Below, one piece after another: positions 9,892-18,804 of a stretch of 34,961 nucleotides of DNA (positions are counted from its first letter, which is position 1; every line of letters starts with the position of its first letter). The position numbers were made by a program, and so were the translations under genes. This stretch comes from Opitutia bacterium (lineage in GTDB: Bacteria; Verrucomicrobiota; Verrucomicrobiia; Opitutales; T3Sed10-336), in assembly GCA_003566375.1 (NCBI GenBank), contig PXDN01000143.1:1-34961 (forward strand), written 5' to 3'. The notes under the pieces were generated by a model. It worked only from the letters and a program-made list of their open reading frames with translations, was not told the DNA's origin and made no database searches.

Positions 9892-10590
9892 TCAAGGGCA
9901 GCAGGGTTCCCGTTTCACGGGTGCGCCGATTTCCCGCAGGTGGTTGCCCACGATCTCCGTCCACAACTCGTACCCGGCCTCGTTCATGTGCAGTTCGTCG
10001 CCGACAAACAATTCTTCCCGCGGCGTCCCGTCCGGTCCGAGCATGGCGTCAAACACGTCGATGTAGGAAAGCTTTGGGTCCGTTTCGGTAAACGCCCGGA
10101 TGAGGGCGTTGCCTTTCCGCTTCTCCTCCGCCAAGTGCCACCGGCGGGGGCTTGGTTTCATGGAAATGAAGGCGATGTGGGTGTCGTCCAGCAGGGCGCG
10201 GGTTTGCCGGACGAATTCCTGGAAGTTCGCGCTTACCACCTCGGGAGGGGTTTTGCCGTTGATATCGTTTTCCCCCGCGTAAAAGACGATCACCTTCGGG
10301 AAATACGGGATCACAATCCGATCGAGGAAGTAAGTGCAGTCGGAAACCCAGGACCCGCCAAAACCGCGGTTGATCACATCGTGTTTGGGGAAATCCCGTT
10401 CCAGGGAGCGCCACCCCCGGATGCTGGAGCTGCCGATGAAGAGCACGCCGAATTGCGGGGGGAAGGTTTCCCGGTCGGCTTCCTCGAAAGCGGATATAGC
10501 CGGTTCCCACCGTTCGGCCGGCGCGGTGGCATGAAGGGGCTGGACTGGTGCCAGGGCGAGGAGAGCCAATGGAAGAAAACGAATTTTCAT
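9892..10590 (-). CDS. Secreted SGNH/GDSL-family hydrolase
   Basis: A 232-residue hydrolase with an N-terminal signal peptide (about 1-22, MKIRFLPLALLALAP then an Ala-rich end), so it is exported. The SGNH blocks are all present: block I GSSS (53-56) with the nucleophile at Ser55 in place of GDS, block II with the glycine in GFGGSW (76-81), block III GEND (106-109), and block V DELH (198-201) giving the Asp-His of the triad. Members de-acetylate or de-esterify carbohydrates or lipids. It lies 99 bases upstream of the isomerase on the same strand, so it may belong to the same carbohydrate unit, here acting outside the cytoplasm. Ester specificity is unknown. Confidence 0.93.
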   Translation of the reverse strand: MKIRFLPLALLALAPVQPLHATAPAERWEPAISAFEEADRETFPPQFGVLFIGSSSIRGWRSLERDFPKHDVINRGFGGSWVSDCTYFLDRIVIPYFPKVIVFYAGENDINGKTPPEVVSANFQEFVRQTRALLDDTHIAFISMKPSPRRWHLAEEKRKGNALIRAFTETDPKLSYIDVFDAMLGPDGTPREELFVGDELHMNEAGYELWTEIVGNHLREIGAPVKREPCCP

Positions 10591-10642
10591 GTCCGCTGTT
10601 TATGGCGGCGAATTCCACCGGGTGTCAATCCGTTGTGCCGAA

Positions 10643-10691
10643 CGGAGGTCTGGCAGCTGTTGTTCGTCACACCGTAGCTGCCAGACCTCCG
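10643..10691. repeat. Perfect 16-bp inverted repeat
   Basis: The arm CGGAGGTCTGGCAGCT (10643-10658) is repeated as its exact reverse complement at 10676-10691 with a 17-base loop. No T-run follows on either strand, so it is not a standard terminator. It could be a dispersed palindromic (REP-like) element or a regulatory hairpin. Its sequence does not match the other repeat family in the window. Confidence 0.85.
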
Positions 10692-10827
10692 GCCGGCAGT
10701 TTGGAAAAGCCGCGCAAGCCCGGAATCTCCGGCCAGCCATCACGCCCGCCGGTCCATAATCCGCATTCAGTCTCCCGGAGCCGTCCATTGGCAATGAACC
10801 GGTGAAGCGTTCGCAAAAAAACCTTCC

Positions 10828-10858
10828 TTGCATGGAGGGGGGAGCTATGTGTTATACT
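10828..10858 (+). promoter_or_regulatory. Possible promoter of the grpE-dnaJ cluster
   Basis: TATACT (10853-10858) is a five-of-six match to the -10 box. TTGCAT lies 19 bases upstream (10828-10833) and matches the -35 only at TTG. Transcription would start near 10865, only a few bases before the ATG chosen at 10871. If real, this makes the ATG at 10847 unusable and supports the shorter grpE start. Confidence 0.35.
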
Positions 10859-10870
10859 GTGCGGTTTTCC

Positions 10871-11563
10871 ATGTCAGATTCGAATATGAAACAGAATCAG
10901 CCTTTAACCGACGAAGAACCGAAACCGGGCGCCGCCGGGGATAATCCCGAACCCGCTTCCGAAAACGCCGGAACCGGCGGGGAGGGCGCTCCCGGAGAGG
11001 GGTTACGGAAGGAATCCGCGCCGGAGGCAAGCGCCCCGCAGCAAAATCCGGAGGATGATCCCGCCGCCGCGTTGGAGGCGGCCCTCCAGGAGAGTCGGCA
11101 AAACCTCGAAAAGTATTTGCGGCTTTCAGCCGATTTCGAGAACTATCGCCGCCGCATGGCCCGTGAAAAGGAGGAGTTGCGTCAATTCGCGGTGACTTCT
11201 TTCGTGGAGGAGTTCCTGCCGGTGCTCGATAACCTGGCCATTGGCCTGCAAACGGCGGAGAATCATCCCGAGGCGGCCAACGTTACCGCGGGATTCCGCA
11301 TGGTGGCCGAGCAAATCCGGGCCATTCTCAGCCGCCAGGGGGTCGAGGAAGTGGATCCGGCGGGTGAGGACTTTGATCCGCACCGCCATGAAAGCGTTTC
11401 CTCCCAACCCGATGACACGGTGGCGGAAGGGCATGTCTCCCACGTCGTGCGCCGCGGGTATTTGTTGAACGGCCGCTTGATTCGACCCGCCACCGTGGTG
11501 GTTTCCAGCGGGCCCGCTGGAAATGCGCCGGAATCCTCCGCATCGGAAGACGAACAAGCCTGA
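10871..11563 (+). CDS. grpE: GrpE, nucleotide exchange factor of DnaK
   Basis: GrpE releases ADP from DnaK in the Hsp70 cycle. The 230-residue product has a long acidic, low-complexity N-terminus (about 1-80), then a coiled coil with the family signature around YRRRMAREKEELRQFAV, and the C-terminal beta-domain with FDPHRHESV and HVVRRGYLLNGRLIRPATVVV. The start is uncertain. ATG 10871 (MSDSNMKQNQ) gives a normal N-terminus. ATG 10847 adds eight residues and has GGAGG eight bases upstream. ATG 10886 would remove five. The first is chosen because other genes here lack Shine-Dalgarno sites and a possible -10 box lies at 10853. Only three bases separate it from dnaJ, so the two are co-transcribed. 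No dnaK is in the window. Confidence 0.95.
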   Translation: MSDSNMKQNQPLTDEEPKPGAAGDNPEPASENAGTGGEGAPGEGLRKESAPEASAPQQNPEDDPAAALEAALQESRQNLEKYLRLSADFENYRRRMAREKEELRQFAVTSFVEEFLPVLDNLAIGLQTAENHPEAANVTAGFRMVAEQIRAILSRQGVEEVDPAGEDFDPHRHESVSSQPDDTVAEGHVSHVVRRGYLLNGRLIRPATVVVSSGPAGNAPESSASEDEQA

Positions 11564-11566
11564 TCC

Positions 11567-12673
11567 ATGGCGAAAGAAGATTACTACGAATTGCTCGGCG
11601 TGGAGCGCGGAGCCTCGGCGGAGGATGTGAAAAAAGCCTACCGCAAGATGGCCGTGAAATTTCACCCGGACAAAAATCCCGGCAACAAAAAGGCAGAGGA
11701 GAAGTTTAAGAAAGTCTCCGAAGCCTACGAGGTGTTGAAGGATCCCGAGAAACGGGCCGCCTACGACCGTTACGGCCATGCCGCCTTCCAGGGCGCCGGG
11801 GCCGGGGCCGGCGGCGGAGGAGGGGGTGGCGGGTTTCACGACCCGTTTGACATCTTCCGGGAAGTGTTCAGCGGCGGCGGCGGTGGCGCCGCCGGTCCCC
11901 GCCGGGGCAACGACCTTCGCTACGATATGGAGATCACCTTGGCCGAAGCGGCTTCCGGGGTGGAAAAGGAGATTAATTATCGCCGACACGTCCATTGCGA
12001 CAAGTGCAACGGTTCCGGGGCTGAACCGGGCTCCTCCCCGGTACGCTGCCAGACTTGCGGCGGTCACGGGCAGGTGACCTCTTCCCGAGGGTTTTTCAGT
12101 ATCCGGCAAACCTGCCCTTCCTGCCACGGCGCGGGCACCCGCATCGACAGCCCCTGCAAAGCCTGCAAGGGGGACGGGCGCATGGTCACCACCAGCAAGT
12201 TGAAAGTGCGCGTGCCGGCCGGTGTGGACACCGGGTCGCGCCTCCGCTCCAGCGGCGGCGGCGAAACGGGCGGGGCCGGCGGCCAGCCGGGTGATCTTTA
12301 CGTCATCATCCACGTTAAGGAGCACGAGATTTTCGAGCGTCACGGCGACGACCTGTTCTGTGAAATCCCGATTAAGTTTACCTTGGCCGCCCTCGGGGGC
12401 AGCATTGACGTTCCAACGTTGAGCGGGCGCGCCAGCCTGAAAATACCGGCCGGCACCCAGTCCGGCACCACCTTTCGGTTGCGCGGCAAGGGGATGCCGC
12501 ACCTGCGGGGCGGCGGCTATGGGGACCATTTGGTGAAGGCGCACGTGGAGGTGCCGACTTCCCTGAACTCCGATCAGCGCAAAAAGCTGGAGGATTTCGC
12601 CATCTCCTGCGGCGACGGGCATCACCCGGCCGGCAACAGCTTCTTCGAAAAAGCCAAAAAGTTTTTCGAGTAA
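11567..12673 (+). CDS. dnaJ: Chaperone protein DnaJ (Hsp40)
   Basis: The co-chaperone that stimulates DnaK ATPase and delivers unfolded clients. The 368-residue protein is a complete type I DnaJ. The J-domain has the HPD tripeptide at 33-35. A Gly-rich/GF linker covers about 75-110. A zinc-binding domain has four CxxCxGxG-type repeats: C144/C147, C161/C164, C183/C186 and C197/C200. The substrate-binding C-terminal domain follows to the end. Length is normal. The ATG at 11567 begins the standard [12 protein letters not shown]. It is the second gene of the grpE-dnaJ-rfaE2-htpG run. Confidence 0.98.
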   Translation: MAKEDYYELLGVERGASAEDVKKAYRKMAVKFHPDKNPGNKKAEEKFKKVSEAYEVLKDPEKRAAYDRYGHAAFQGAGAGAGGGGGGGGFHDPFDIFREVFSGGGGGAAGPRRGNDLRYDMEITLAEAASGVEKEINYRRHVHCDKCNGSGAEPGSSPVRCQTCGGHGQVTSSRGFFSIRQTCPSCHGAGTRIDSPCKACKGDGRMVTTSKLKVRVPAGVDTGSRLRSSGGGETGGAGGQPGDLYVIIHVKEHEIFERHGDDLFCEIPIKFTLAALGGSIDVPTLSGRASLKIPAGTQSGTTFRLRGKGMPHLRGGGYGDHLVKAHVEVPTSLNSDQRKKLEDFAISCGDGHHPAGNSFFEKAKKFFE

Positions 12674-12702
12674 GCGGCCATTTTTTCTTCCACCGCCGCG
12701 CC

Positions 12703-13302
12703 ATGGTTCCGGAACTCGACAACCCCAAACTGATGACGCTCGACCAAGCGGTGGAGCGGCGGGCCGGGTTGCGCCGACAAGGGGTGCGGTTGGTGTTGAC
12801 CAACGGTTGTTTCGACCTGTTGCACACCGGCCATCTCGCTTTTTTGCGGGACGCCCGCGCCCGGGGGGGGGCGCTTTGGGTTGGCATCAATGCCGACGAG
12901 AGCGTGAAAAAACTGAAAGGCCCGTTGCGTCCGGTGCAATCCCAGGAGGAACGCGCCTTCGCCCTGGCCGCCCTCGCCTGGGTGGACGGGGTCTTCCTGT
13001 TTGATGGAGAACGCCTGACTCCCGAAATCCACGCCCTCGCTCCCGACGTGTATGTGAAAGCCGGAGACTACACTCTGGAGACGCTCAACCCCGGGGAATT
13101 GGAAGCGTTGCGGGAGTGCGGGGCCGAAATCCGGTTTCTGCCGTTTTTAGCAGGATTCAGCACCACCTCGCTGATTGAACGCATCCACCGCGCGGCGGTT
13201 GGCGGGCCGGCCCCACCCGGGGCGGGACCTGATTTCACAACCTCCGAAAAAACGACGGCGGCGGGTTGCCGGGACTTGCCACGGCCCGGGGAAGGCGGTT
13301 AG
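12703..13302 (+). CDS. rfaE2: D-glycero-beta-D-manno-heptose 1-phosphate adenylyltransferase
   Basis: This enzyme transfers AMP from ATP to heptose 1-phosphate, giving ADP-heptose for the lipopolysaccharide inner core. The 199-residue protein has the nucleotidyltransferase signature NGCFDLLHTGH (34-44), the KLKGPLRPV segment near 70-78, an EER motif at 82-84 and the family's GFSTTSLIERI (151-161). It is the stand-alone C-terminal half of the HldE bifunctional enzyme; the kinase half is not here. The last 35 residues or so are a low-complexity tail beyond the usual end. It lies 29 bases after dnaJ and 32 before htpG. Its presence implies an outer membrane with heptose. Confidence 0.94.
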   Translation: MVPELDNPKLMTLDQAVERRAGLRRQGVRLVLTNGCFDLLHTGHLAFLRDARARGGALWVGINADESVKKLKGPLRPVQSQEERAFALAALAWVDGVFLFDGERLTPEIHALAPDVYVKAGDYTLETLNPGELEALRECGAEIRFLPFLAGFSTTSLIERIHRAAVGGPAPPGAGPDFTTSEKTTAAGCRDLPRPGEGG

Positions 13303-13334
13303 ACTTTTCGGTTTTTCACAACATTAGCACAGTC

Positions 13335-15194
13335 ATGTCCACGACATCCGAATCCAATTCGTTTTCCTTCCAAGCCGAGGTTCAGCAACTGCTGGACATC
13401 GTCATCAATTCGCTCTACACCGACCGCGAAATTTTTGTGCGGGAGCTGGTTTCCAATGCCTCCGACGCGTTGGAAAAACTTCGCCACGTTCAGATCACCG
13501 AGAAAAAGATTTTCGACGACAACCTGAACCTGGAAATCAACATCACCTGCGACGAAAACGCCGGAACCCTCACGATTCAGGATTTTGGCATCGGCATGAC
13601 GCGGGAGGAGTTGGTGGAAAACCTCGGCACCATCGCCCACTCCGGGTCGAAGGCGTTTCTCAAGGCGCTCGGCGAGTCCGGCCAAAACAACGCCAACCTG
13701 ATCGGGCGTTTCGGGGTCGGTTTCTACAGCGCCTTCATGGTGGCCAAGCGCGTGCGCGTGTTCACCCGCACCTGGCATCCGGAAGGGAAGGGCTACTGCT
13801 GGAGCAGTGAGGGGAAAGGGCATTACGAAATCGAGGAGGTCGAGGGGCAGCGCCGCGGCTGCAAAATCATCATCGAGCTGCAAGAGGAGCACAAGGAATT
13901 CGCCAAAAACTGGCGGGTGAAACAAATTCTCGAGCGCTATTCCCGCTTCGTGCAGTTTCCCATCCATCTCGACGGGGAACAGACCAACAAAATGCAGGCC
14001 CTCTGGTTGCGGAGCAAAAACGAAATCAAGGAAGAGGAATACACCGAGTTCTACAAATTCGCGGCCAACACCAGCGACGAGCCCCGCTACCGGCTCCATT
14101 TCAACGCGGATGCCCCCCTCGCGCTTAACGCCCTGCTCTTCGTGCCGCAAAACAGCCCGGAAATTCAGGGCCTTGGCCGCATCGATCCCGGCGTGGCTCT
14201 TCACTGCCGGAAAATCCTGATCGATTCCCATCCCAAGGACTTGCTGCCCGAGTGGCTGCGATTTCTCAAGGGAGTGATCGACAGTGAGGACCTGCCGCTC
14301 AACATCTCGCGCGAAACCATGCAGGACAGCGCCTTGGTGCGGAAGTTGAACACGGTCATCACCAAGCGGTTTTTGAAATTCCTCGAAGAGGAGGCGGGCA
14401 AAAACCCGGAGGGGTACGCGGAATTTTTCAAGGAGTTCGGTTTCTTTCTGAAGGAGGGTGCGGCCACCGATTTTTCCCATCGCGAAACCTTGGCCAAATT
14501 GATTCGCTTTGAGTCAAGCCTGACCGAGGCGGGCAAAACGACCAGCTTGGCCGACTACGTTTCGCGGATGAAAGAGGGGCAAAAGGAAATTTATTATATC
14601 GTCGCTCCCTCCCGCCAGGCGATCGAGAGCGGGCCCTACCTTGAGGCATTTCGCGCCCGCAATCTGGAGGTGCTCTTCCTGCTGGAGCCGGTCGATGAAT
14701 TCGTGGTCTCCAACACGCGGGAGTTCGACGGCAAATCGTTTGTCGCCGCCGATCAGGACGATCTCCAGTTGGAGGAAACGCCTGAACCCGCCGGTGAATC
14801 GCTCGGCGCGGAGGAAACCAAGGAACTCTGCCTTTGGCTGCGGGGAGTTCTCGGCGAACGGGTGGGCGAGGTCAGCGCCGGAAAGCGGCTGGTGGAGAGC
14901 CCGGCCCTCATCCTCAACGCCGATAAAATGATGTCCATGATGATGCGCCGAATGATGAAAGCCATGAATCAGGAGGCGGACGCTCCCGTGAAGGTGAACA
15001 TGGAAATCAATCCGCGCCACCAACTCATCCGCAACGTGGCCACCCTGCGTTCGACCAACGAACCGCTGGCCCGACTCGTGGCGGAGCAACTGTTTGACAA
15101 CGCGCGCGCGGCCGCCGGCTTGCTGGAGGATCCCCGCGGCATGGTCAACCGCATCAACCAAATTCTCGAAGCCGCGACTTCCGCAAAACCGTGA
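13335..15194 (+). CDS. htpG: Chaperone protein HtpG (bacterial Hsp90)
   Basis: The ATP-dependent chaperone of the Hsp90 family. The 619-residue product shows the GHKL ATPase motifs ELVSNASDALEKLR, DFGIGMTREEL and LIGRFGVGFYSAFMVA in the first 140 residues. The middle domain contains the catalytic-loop stretch LPLNISRETMQ, and the C-terminal dimerisation domain follows. Length is normal for bacterial Hsp90. The open frame reaches back to 13266 but overlaps rfaE2; the true start is the ATG at 13335 (MSTTSESNSFSFQAEV), 32 bases after rfaE2. It probably ends the grpE-dnaJ-rfaE2-htpG unit. It converges on the large minus-strand gene with 57 bases between. Confidence 0.98.
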   Translation: MSTTSESNSFSFQAEVQQLLDIVINSLYTDREIFVRELVSNASDALEKLRHVQITEKKIFDDNLNLEINITCDENAGTLTIQDFGIGMTREELVENLGTIAHSGSKAFLKALGESGQNNANLIGRFGVGFYSAFMVAKRVRVFTRTWHPEGKGYCWSSEGKGHYEIEEVEGQRRGCKIIIELQEEHKEFAKNWRVKQILERYSRFVQFPIHLDGEQTNKMQALWLRSKNEIKEEEYTEFYKFAANTSDEPRYRLHFNADAPLALNALLFVPQNSPEIQGLGRIDPGVALHCRKILIDSHPKDLLPEWLRFLKGVIDSEDLPLNISRETMQDSALVRKLNTVITKRFLKFLEEEAGKNPEGYAEFFKEFGFFLKEGAATDFSHRETLAKLIRFESSLTEAGKTTSLADYVSRMKEGQKEIYYIVAPSRQAIESGPYLEAFRARNLEVLFLLEPVDEFVVSNTREFDGKSFVAADQDDLQLEETPEPAGESLGAEETKELCLWLRGVLGERVGEVSAGKRLVESPALILNADKMMSMMMRRMMKAMNQEADAPVKVNMEINPRHQLIRNVATLRSTNEPLARLVAEQLFDNARAAAGLLEDPRGMVNRINQILEAATSAKP

Positions 15195-15251
15195 TCACCC
15201 CCGGCGGAGCCTCGGGTTGTTAACAGTTAAAAGGAAAAAAGAAGAAGGGGG

Positions 15252-18200
15252 TTATTCCTCCTCCGGGCGCAGGCGGTCGCGGCCGAGGGTACCGGCCAAT
15301 TCCTTGGCGGGGTCCCTTTGGTCCAACCGGGACAGATGCTCCTTCATTTGTTTGACCCGGCCGGCGATGTCCAATTCGGTCGCGATGTCGGCGTGGCTGG
15401 GGCGTTTTAGAAACGCCTCCATGTGTTCCAGCTTGCGCGCGGCCAGTTCGCGGTCCTTGCGGTTTTGCCGCACCAACCGTTCCCGGTACCAGTCGCTTTG
15501 CAGCATATTTTCCCGGGTGAAGAGAGCGCGGAATGCCGGATCATCCACCGTGGCGCCTTCGAACGAGCCTTCGGCCATGATGTGGAGCAACGCCCGCAGG
15601 GGAGGGCAGGCCAGTTCAATCGAGCCGTCTTCAAAATAGTGAGTGGCGACCCGGCGGGCGGTGGAGACCATATTGTCGAGACCATCGACAAACGCTTCCA
15701 TGTCCTGCAACTCCGGCCGCAGCATCTCTTCGGTGAAAATGACTCCCGGGTCGGTGAAAACACGTCCAAAGAAATAATTGATGAACCGGCGGTTGATGCG
15801 GTAGCCGAGCCGGCCGGCCGACACCGGTTTTCCGTTGTGTTCGAAATCATCCACCTTTTCCAGGAATCCATTCCCGATCAGGTATCCCGGCACTCGTTCC
15901 TCCGGCGTCATGCGGCACCAGATTTCCGGCACGAGCAGGCTGATGTCATGGTCGATGCGGAAACTCGGCCCGATCGATCCTCCGGCGGTGATGAAACCGG
16001 GAAGGCCGGTCAGGATGTAAGAGACCAGGGCGTTGTTGAGATCGGTTACGGGGAGCAGGGCGTTGAACGGTCCTTTGGTGAGGGCGCCCTCCGAGCCGGC
16101 CCCGGTGGTGGAGGGAGACTTGCCGGTCATGCTGGCGGTGAACTCCATGAAGAGTTCCGGCAATTCCAGGTAATGGATCGGGTTGAAGACAGCCAGCGAA
16201 CGGAGGTTGGAGGCGGGATCGGGCGGATTGTTGCGCCGACCGGGCAACACCGCGCCCACCGGCAGGCGCAGCGGCGCGTCGGCCGGGAGCCGCCGGAACA
16301 GGCGGATGCCGGTGGAGGCGAGGTAGGTTTCGACCGGATTCACCAGATCGGCCCGGTCCTGCAGGAAACGCGGATTTTTGCTCGGTTTTCCATCCACCAC
16401 CCGCGGGCGCGCGGTGCAGACAAAATAGTCCGGCTTGTCCATCACGGCGGCTTCGCGGATCAGGTTTTGCATCGGCGGGGTGAAGTTTTCAAATCCGATG
16501 GAATCCTCCAGCAGCTCGCGGGCGTCGCCCGGCCGCAGCGGTTCATAGTTGGAGAGAAAATTGCGGGGATGGGTGAAATCCTGTTCCGTTTGTTTATCAT
16601 GGCCGGGGTGCACCGCTTCGTCGGGCCGTTGGAAAAACCGGAATTCGCAGTTGTGCACGAATTTCACCGAGCCGTCATGGGCGTACTCCTCGGGCAGATG
16701 GTCCAGCTTGGCGACCGGGACCACCAAAGAGGCGGAGATGTCGTCCTCCATCTGCAACTTGGCCGCCGGGAAAAAATCATCGCGCAGACCGAAGACCCGC
16801 CAGGATCCATCCGATTCGTAGCCGACGCGGATATAGTCGGTGGAGAGGCGCCGGTCATCGCATTTCAATTCATGCCCCGGCTGGCCATTGATCATGTCCC
16901 CCTGGAAATGTTCCCGCCAGTTGTCACCCCATTCGGAGCGGTAATGGCGCTTGACCACGTGGACCAGATTTTTGATGCGGCTCGGAATGGCCCGCAACCA
17001 TTTGTTGTATTCGTCGGTGTATTCGGTCGCGGAGGGCGTCAGCAGTTTGATAACCGACCCGAGGGAGCGTTTTTCGCTTAAAATGGAGCGCCCGCGCGTC
17101 TTGTCAGGGCGTTTTTCGCGAAAGCGTTCATCGTAGTCATGGTTGAGCAGGGCTTCGACCTGATCCAAATCCTCCTTCAGGTCGCCGACAAACACCGGTC
17201 CGCGCAGAATGGCGTCGGTGATCGGTTTGGAGATTTCGGATTTCCCCCCGCCCGAAACGGTGGAGGGCTTGTGGCAAAACAGGCCCTCGGCCAGGGTGCC
17301 GATCAAACGCCAGGATTTGCTGTTTTCCGCCTTGGCGATGCGCACCTTGTAGCCGGAGGGGCGCACGTAGTATTTGCCGGGCAACAACCGGATGCTCTGC
17401 TTGCCGTCCTTGGTTTTCCATGACACGGTCAGTTTGTGGAGACTGAAGTGGGCGTTCTCCGGCACGTAGAGGATGTCTTTGAATTTGCGGTCGATGCCGT
17501 AACCGGCGGGCTGCAAATCCATTAAGTCGCCGCAGATCTTCACCATTTCGGCAAAGGTGTGGTTGTAGCGTTTGACGCGCGGTTGCAGCAAAAGGTCGTC
17601 ACCCAAATCGTAACTCGGGAAGGCGAGGGTCCCGCCCGCGTGCTCCTCTTCCGCCATCCCCATCAGGTTGGCGGCGTAGCTGATTTGGGTTTTCACCTCC
17701 TTCTTGCAGTAACCGAAATAGTTGTCGGCGATAAGGGTGACAATCACTCCCGATTCGTCCCGGCAGGTAAGCTTGAAGGCACCGCCGCCGTTGTAGAGTT
17801 CATCCTCCTCTTTCCAGCACATGCCGTCGCGGCGTTGGCGTTCGGTGGCGTCGTCCCAGGCCGGCAGTCCGATTTCTTTTTTCCTCAGGCCGACCAAATG
17901 GGTGGCGAGAATCACGCAGCCGGTGTGGCCGCTCCAGCCTTCGGCGTCGAGACCGGCATCATTGGCCGCCAAAAACGGATCCCCGGCGTTGCCGAAAATC
18001 GACTCCACGAAGTCGAGGTTGCAGGTCAGGTTGCCGGGAGCGAAGAAACGGATTTCCATGCGCTTGGCCTGGCGGAAGCCGGGCACTTCCGGGCAGACCG
18101 TCGGGCGCAGGTACAGGGAGACGAAACTTTCCGCCTGTTTCTCCCGGGTGGAGGTGAACGGCAGGCGGAGCAATTCCGGGGGCGGATTCAGAGCGTGCCG

Positions 18201-18716
18201 GAGCATGTTGGCAAACACCTTGCGGGGCACCGCTTTTTTGTCTTCCGGAACCGGCAGGCCGCCCTCGGCCACGTGGAAAACGCCGGCGGTGGTGCGCCGG
18301 TCTTTGTCGGGATTGTGCAGGATCCCCTGTTTGACGCGGAAGGATTGGATGATGTTGGAGGAAAATTTATCTTTGTCGGGCGGCAGCGAGAGGGCGCGGG
18401 CGAGACCGTGCCGGTCGAGAGTGAAGGTGCGCCGGGGCAGAATCGGTTCGCCGGCCGGGTAATCATCTCCCAGGTGTCGGCGGAGGAAATCCTCCACCCG
18501 CGAGTCCCCCGGACAGGGGCGGTCCCGCAGGAGACGTTCCTTTTCCCGGTGGTTTTCCAACAAGGCCGCGGCCACATGGTGCAGGCTGCCCGAACCGCCG
18601 CCATCGAAGGTCGGGCAGCCGATGGCGGCGAGTTTAAGGTTGATGTATTCGATCAAATCCTCGCCGGGAGTGTTGGCGGGGCCGCGGTAGTAACCGAGTT
18701 GCTTGCGTAAATCCAT
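15252..18716 (-). CDS. PPi-type phosphoenolpyruvate carboxykinase (probable)
   Basis: A 1154-residue cytoplasmic protein without signal peptide or membrane segments. Its size and conserved blocks match what I recall of the pyrophosphate-dependent PEP carboxykinases described in Propionibacterium and Entamoeba, which convert oxaloacetate plus PPi to PEP, phosphate and CO2 (reversible). Diagnostic blocks are RFFAPGNLTCNLDFVE (223-238), IFGNAGDPF (240-248), WSGHTGCVIL (261-270), ERQRRDGMCW (292-301), NYFGYCKKEVKTQISYAANL (332-351) and EEEHAGG (356-362). The N-terminal LIEYINLKLAAIGCPT is also typical. It is unrelated in length to the 530-620-residue ATP or GTP enzymes. Unlike its neighbours it has a strong Shine-Dalgarno (GGAGG, 18724-18728 as read on the plus strand CCTCC) and a hairpin in the leader. 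The assignment rests on recalled family sequence and was not checked by alignment. Confidence 0.75.
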   Translation of the reverse strand: MDLRKQLGYYRGPANTPGEDLIEYINLKLAAIGCPTFDGGGSGSLHHVAAALLENHREKERLLRDRPCPGDSRVEDFLRRHLGDDYPAGEPILPRRTFTLDRHGLARALSLPPDKDKFSSNIIQSFRVKQGILHNPDKDRRTTAGVFHVAEGGLPVPEDKKAVPRKVFANMLRHALNPPPELLRLPFTSTREKQAESFVSLYLRPTVCPEVPGFRQAKRMEIRFFAPGNLTCNLDFVESIFGNAGDPFLAANDAGLDAEGWSGHTGCVILATHLVGLRKKEIGLPAWDDATERQRRDGMCWKEEDELYNGGGAFKLTCRDESGVIVTLIADNYFGYCKKEVKTQISYAANLMGMAEEEHAGGTLAFPSYDLGDDLLLQPRVKRYNHTFAEMVKICGDLMDLQPAGYGIDRKFKDILYVPENAHFSLHKLTVSWKTKDGKQSIRLLPGKYYVRPSGYKVRIAKAENSKSWRLIGTLAEGLFCHKPSTVSGGGKSEISKPITDAILRGPVFVGDLKEDLDQVEALLNHDYDERFREKRPDKTRGRSILSEKRSLGSVIKLLTPSATEYTDEYNKWLRAIPSRIKNLVHVVKRHYRSEWGDNWREHFQGDMINGQPGHELKCDDRRLSTDYIRVGYESDGSWRVFGLRDDFFPAAKLQMEDDISASLVVPVAKLDHLPEEYAHDGSVKFVHNCEFRFFQRPDEAVHPGHDKQTEQDFTHPRNFLSNYEPLRPGDARELLEDSIGFENFTPPMQNLIREAAVMDKPDYFVCTARPRVVDGKPSKNPRFLQDRADLVNPVETYLASTGIRLFRRLPADAPLRLPVGAVLPGRRNNPPDPASNLRSLAVFNPIHYLELPELFMEFTASMTGKSPSTTGAGSEGALTKGPFNALLPVTDLNNALVSYILTGLPGFITAGGSIGPSFRIDHDISLLVPEIWCRMTPEERVPGYLIGNGFLEKVDDFEHNGKPVSAGRLGYRINRRFINYFFGRVFTDPGVIFTEEMLRPELQDMEAFVDGLDNMVSTARRVATHYFEDGSIELACPPLRALLHIMAEGSFEGATVDDPAFRALFTRENMLQSDWYRERLVRQNRKDRELAARKLEHMEAFLKRPSHADIATELDIAGRVKQMKEHLSRLDQRDPAKELAGTLGRDRLRPEEE

Positions 18717-18722
18717 GATATT

Positions 18723-18728
18723 CCTCCG
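18723..18728 (-). promoter_or_regulatory. Strong Shine-Dalgarno of the PPi-PEPCK gene
   Basis: Read on the minus strand, GGAGGA precedes the ATG at 18716 with a six-base spacer. It is the only unambiguous Shine-Dalgarno at a confident start in this window, and it supports the start chosen for this gene. Confidence 0.75.
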
Positions 18729-18778
18729 TGGGTGTTCAGCCGAGCAAAAGGGAGCCGGGGGAGTTCTGGCAAGCCAGT

Positions 18779-18804
18779 AAAAAAACCGCTCCGCACGGCG
18801 CGGT
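18779..18804 (-). terminator. Terminator-like hairpin in the PPi-PEPCK leader
   Basis: On the minus strand, ACCGC-G-CCG pairs with CGG-A-GCGGT across a tiny loop, followed directly by seven T residues (plus-strand A-run 18779-18785). It lies about 63 bases upstream of the PPi-PEPCK ATG and no minus-strand gene ends before it. It therefore looks like an attenuator or the end of a short leader RNA. A second small stem (CTGGC/GCCAG, 18766-18777) lies between it and the gene. Confidence 0.55.

Larger units (their letters stand above)
10591..10870. other. Divergent intergenic region upstream of grpE
   Basis: About 280 bases with no gene between the SGNH hydrolase and grpE, which diverge. It holds a long perfect inverted repeat (10643-10691) and a possible grpE promoter (10828-10858), both listed separately. 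Between them (10692-10827) the sequence is GC-rich and nothing was recognised. No heat-shock CIRCE element (TTAGCACTC inverted repeat) was seen. Confidence 0.6.

Noticed and set aside
9890-9895. Perfect TTGACA (minus strand) as promoter for the isomerase gene
   Set aside because: No acceptable -10 at 15-19 bases, and it overlaps the end of the SGNH hydrolase gene.
15423-17081. Plus-strand frame of 552 codons opposite the PPi-PEPCK gene
   Set aside because: Antisense shadow; the opposite strand carries clear conserved blocks.
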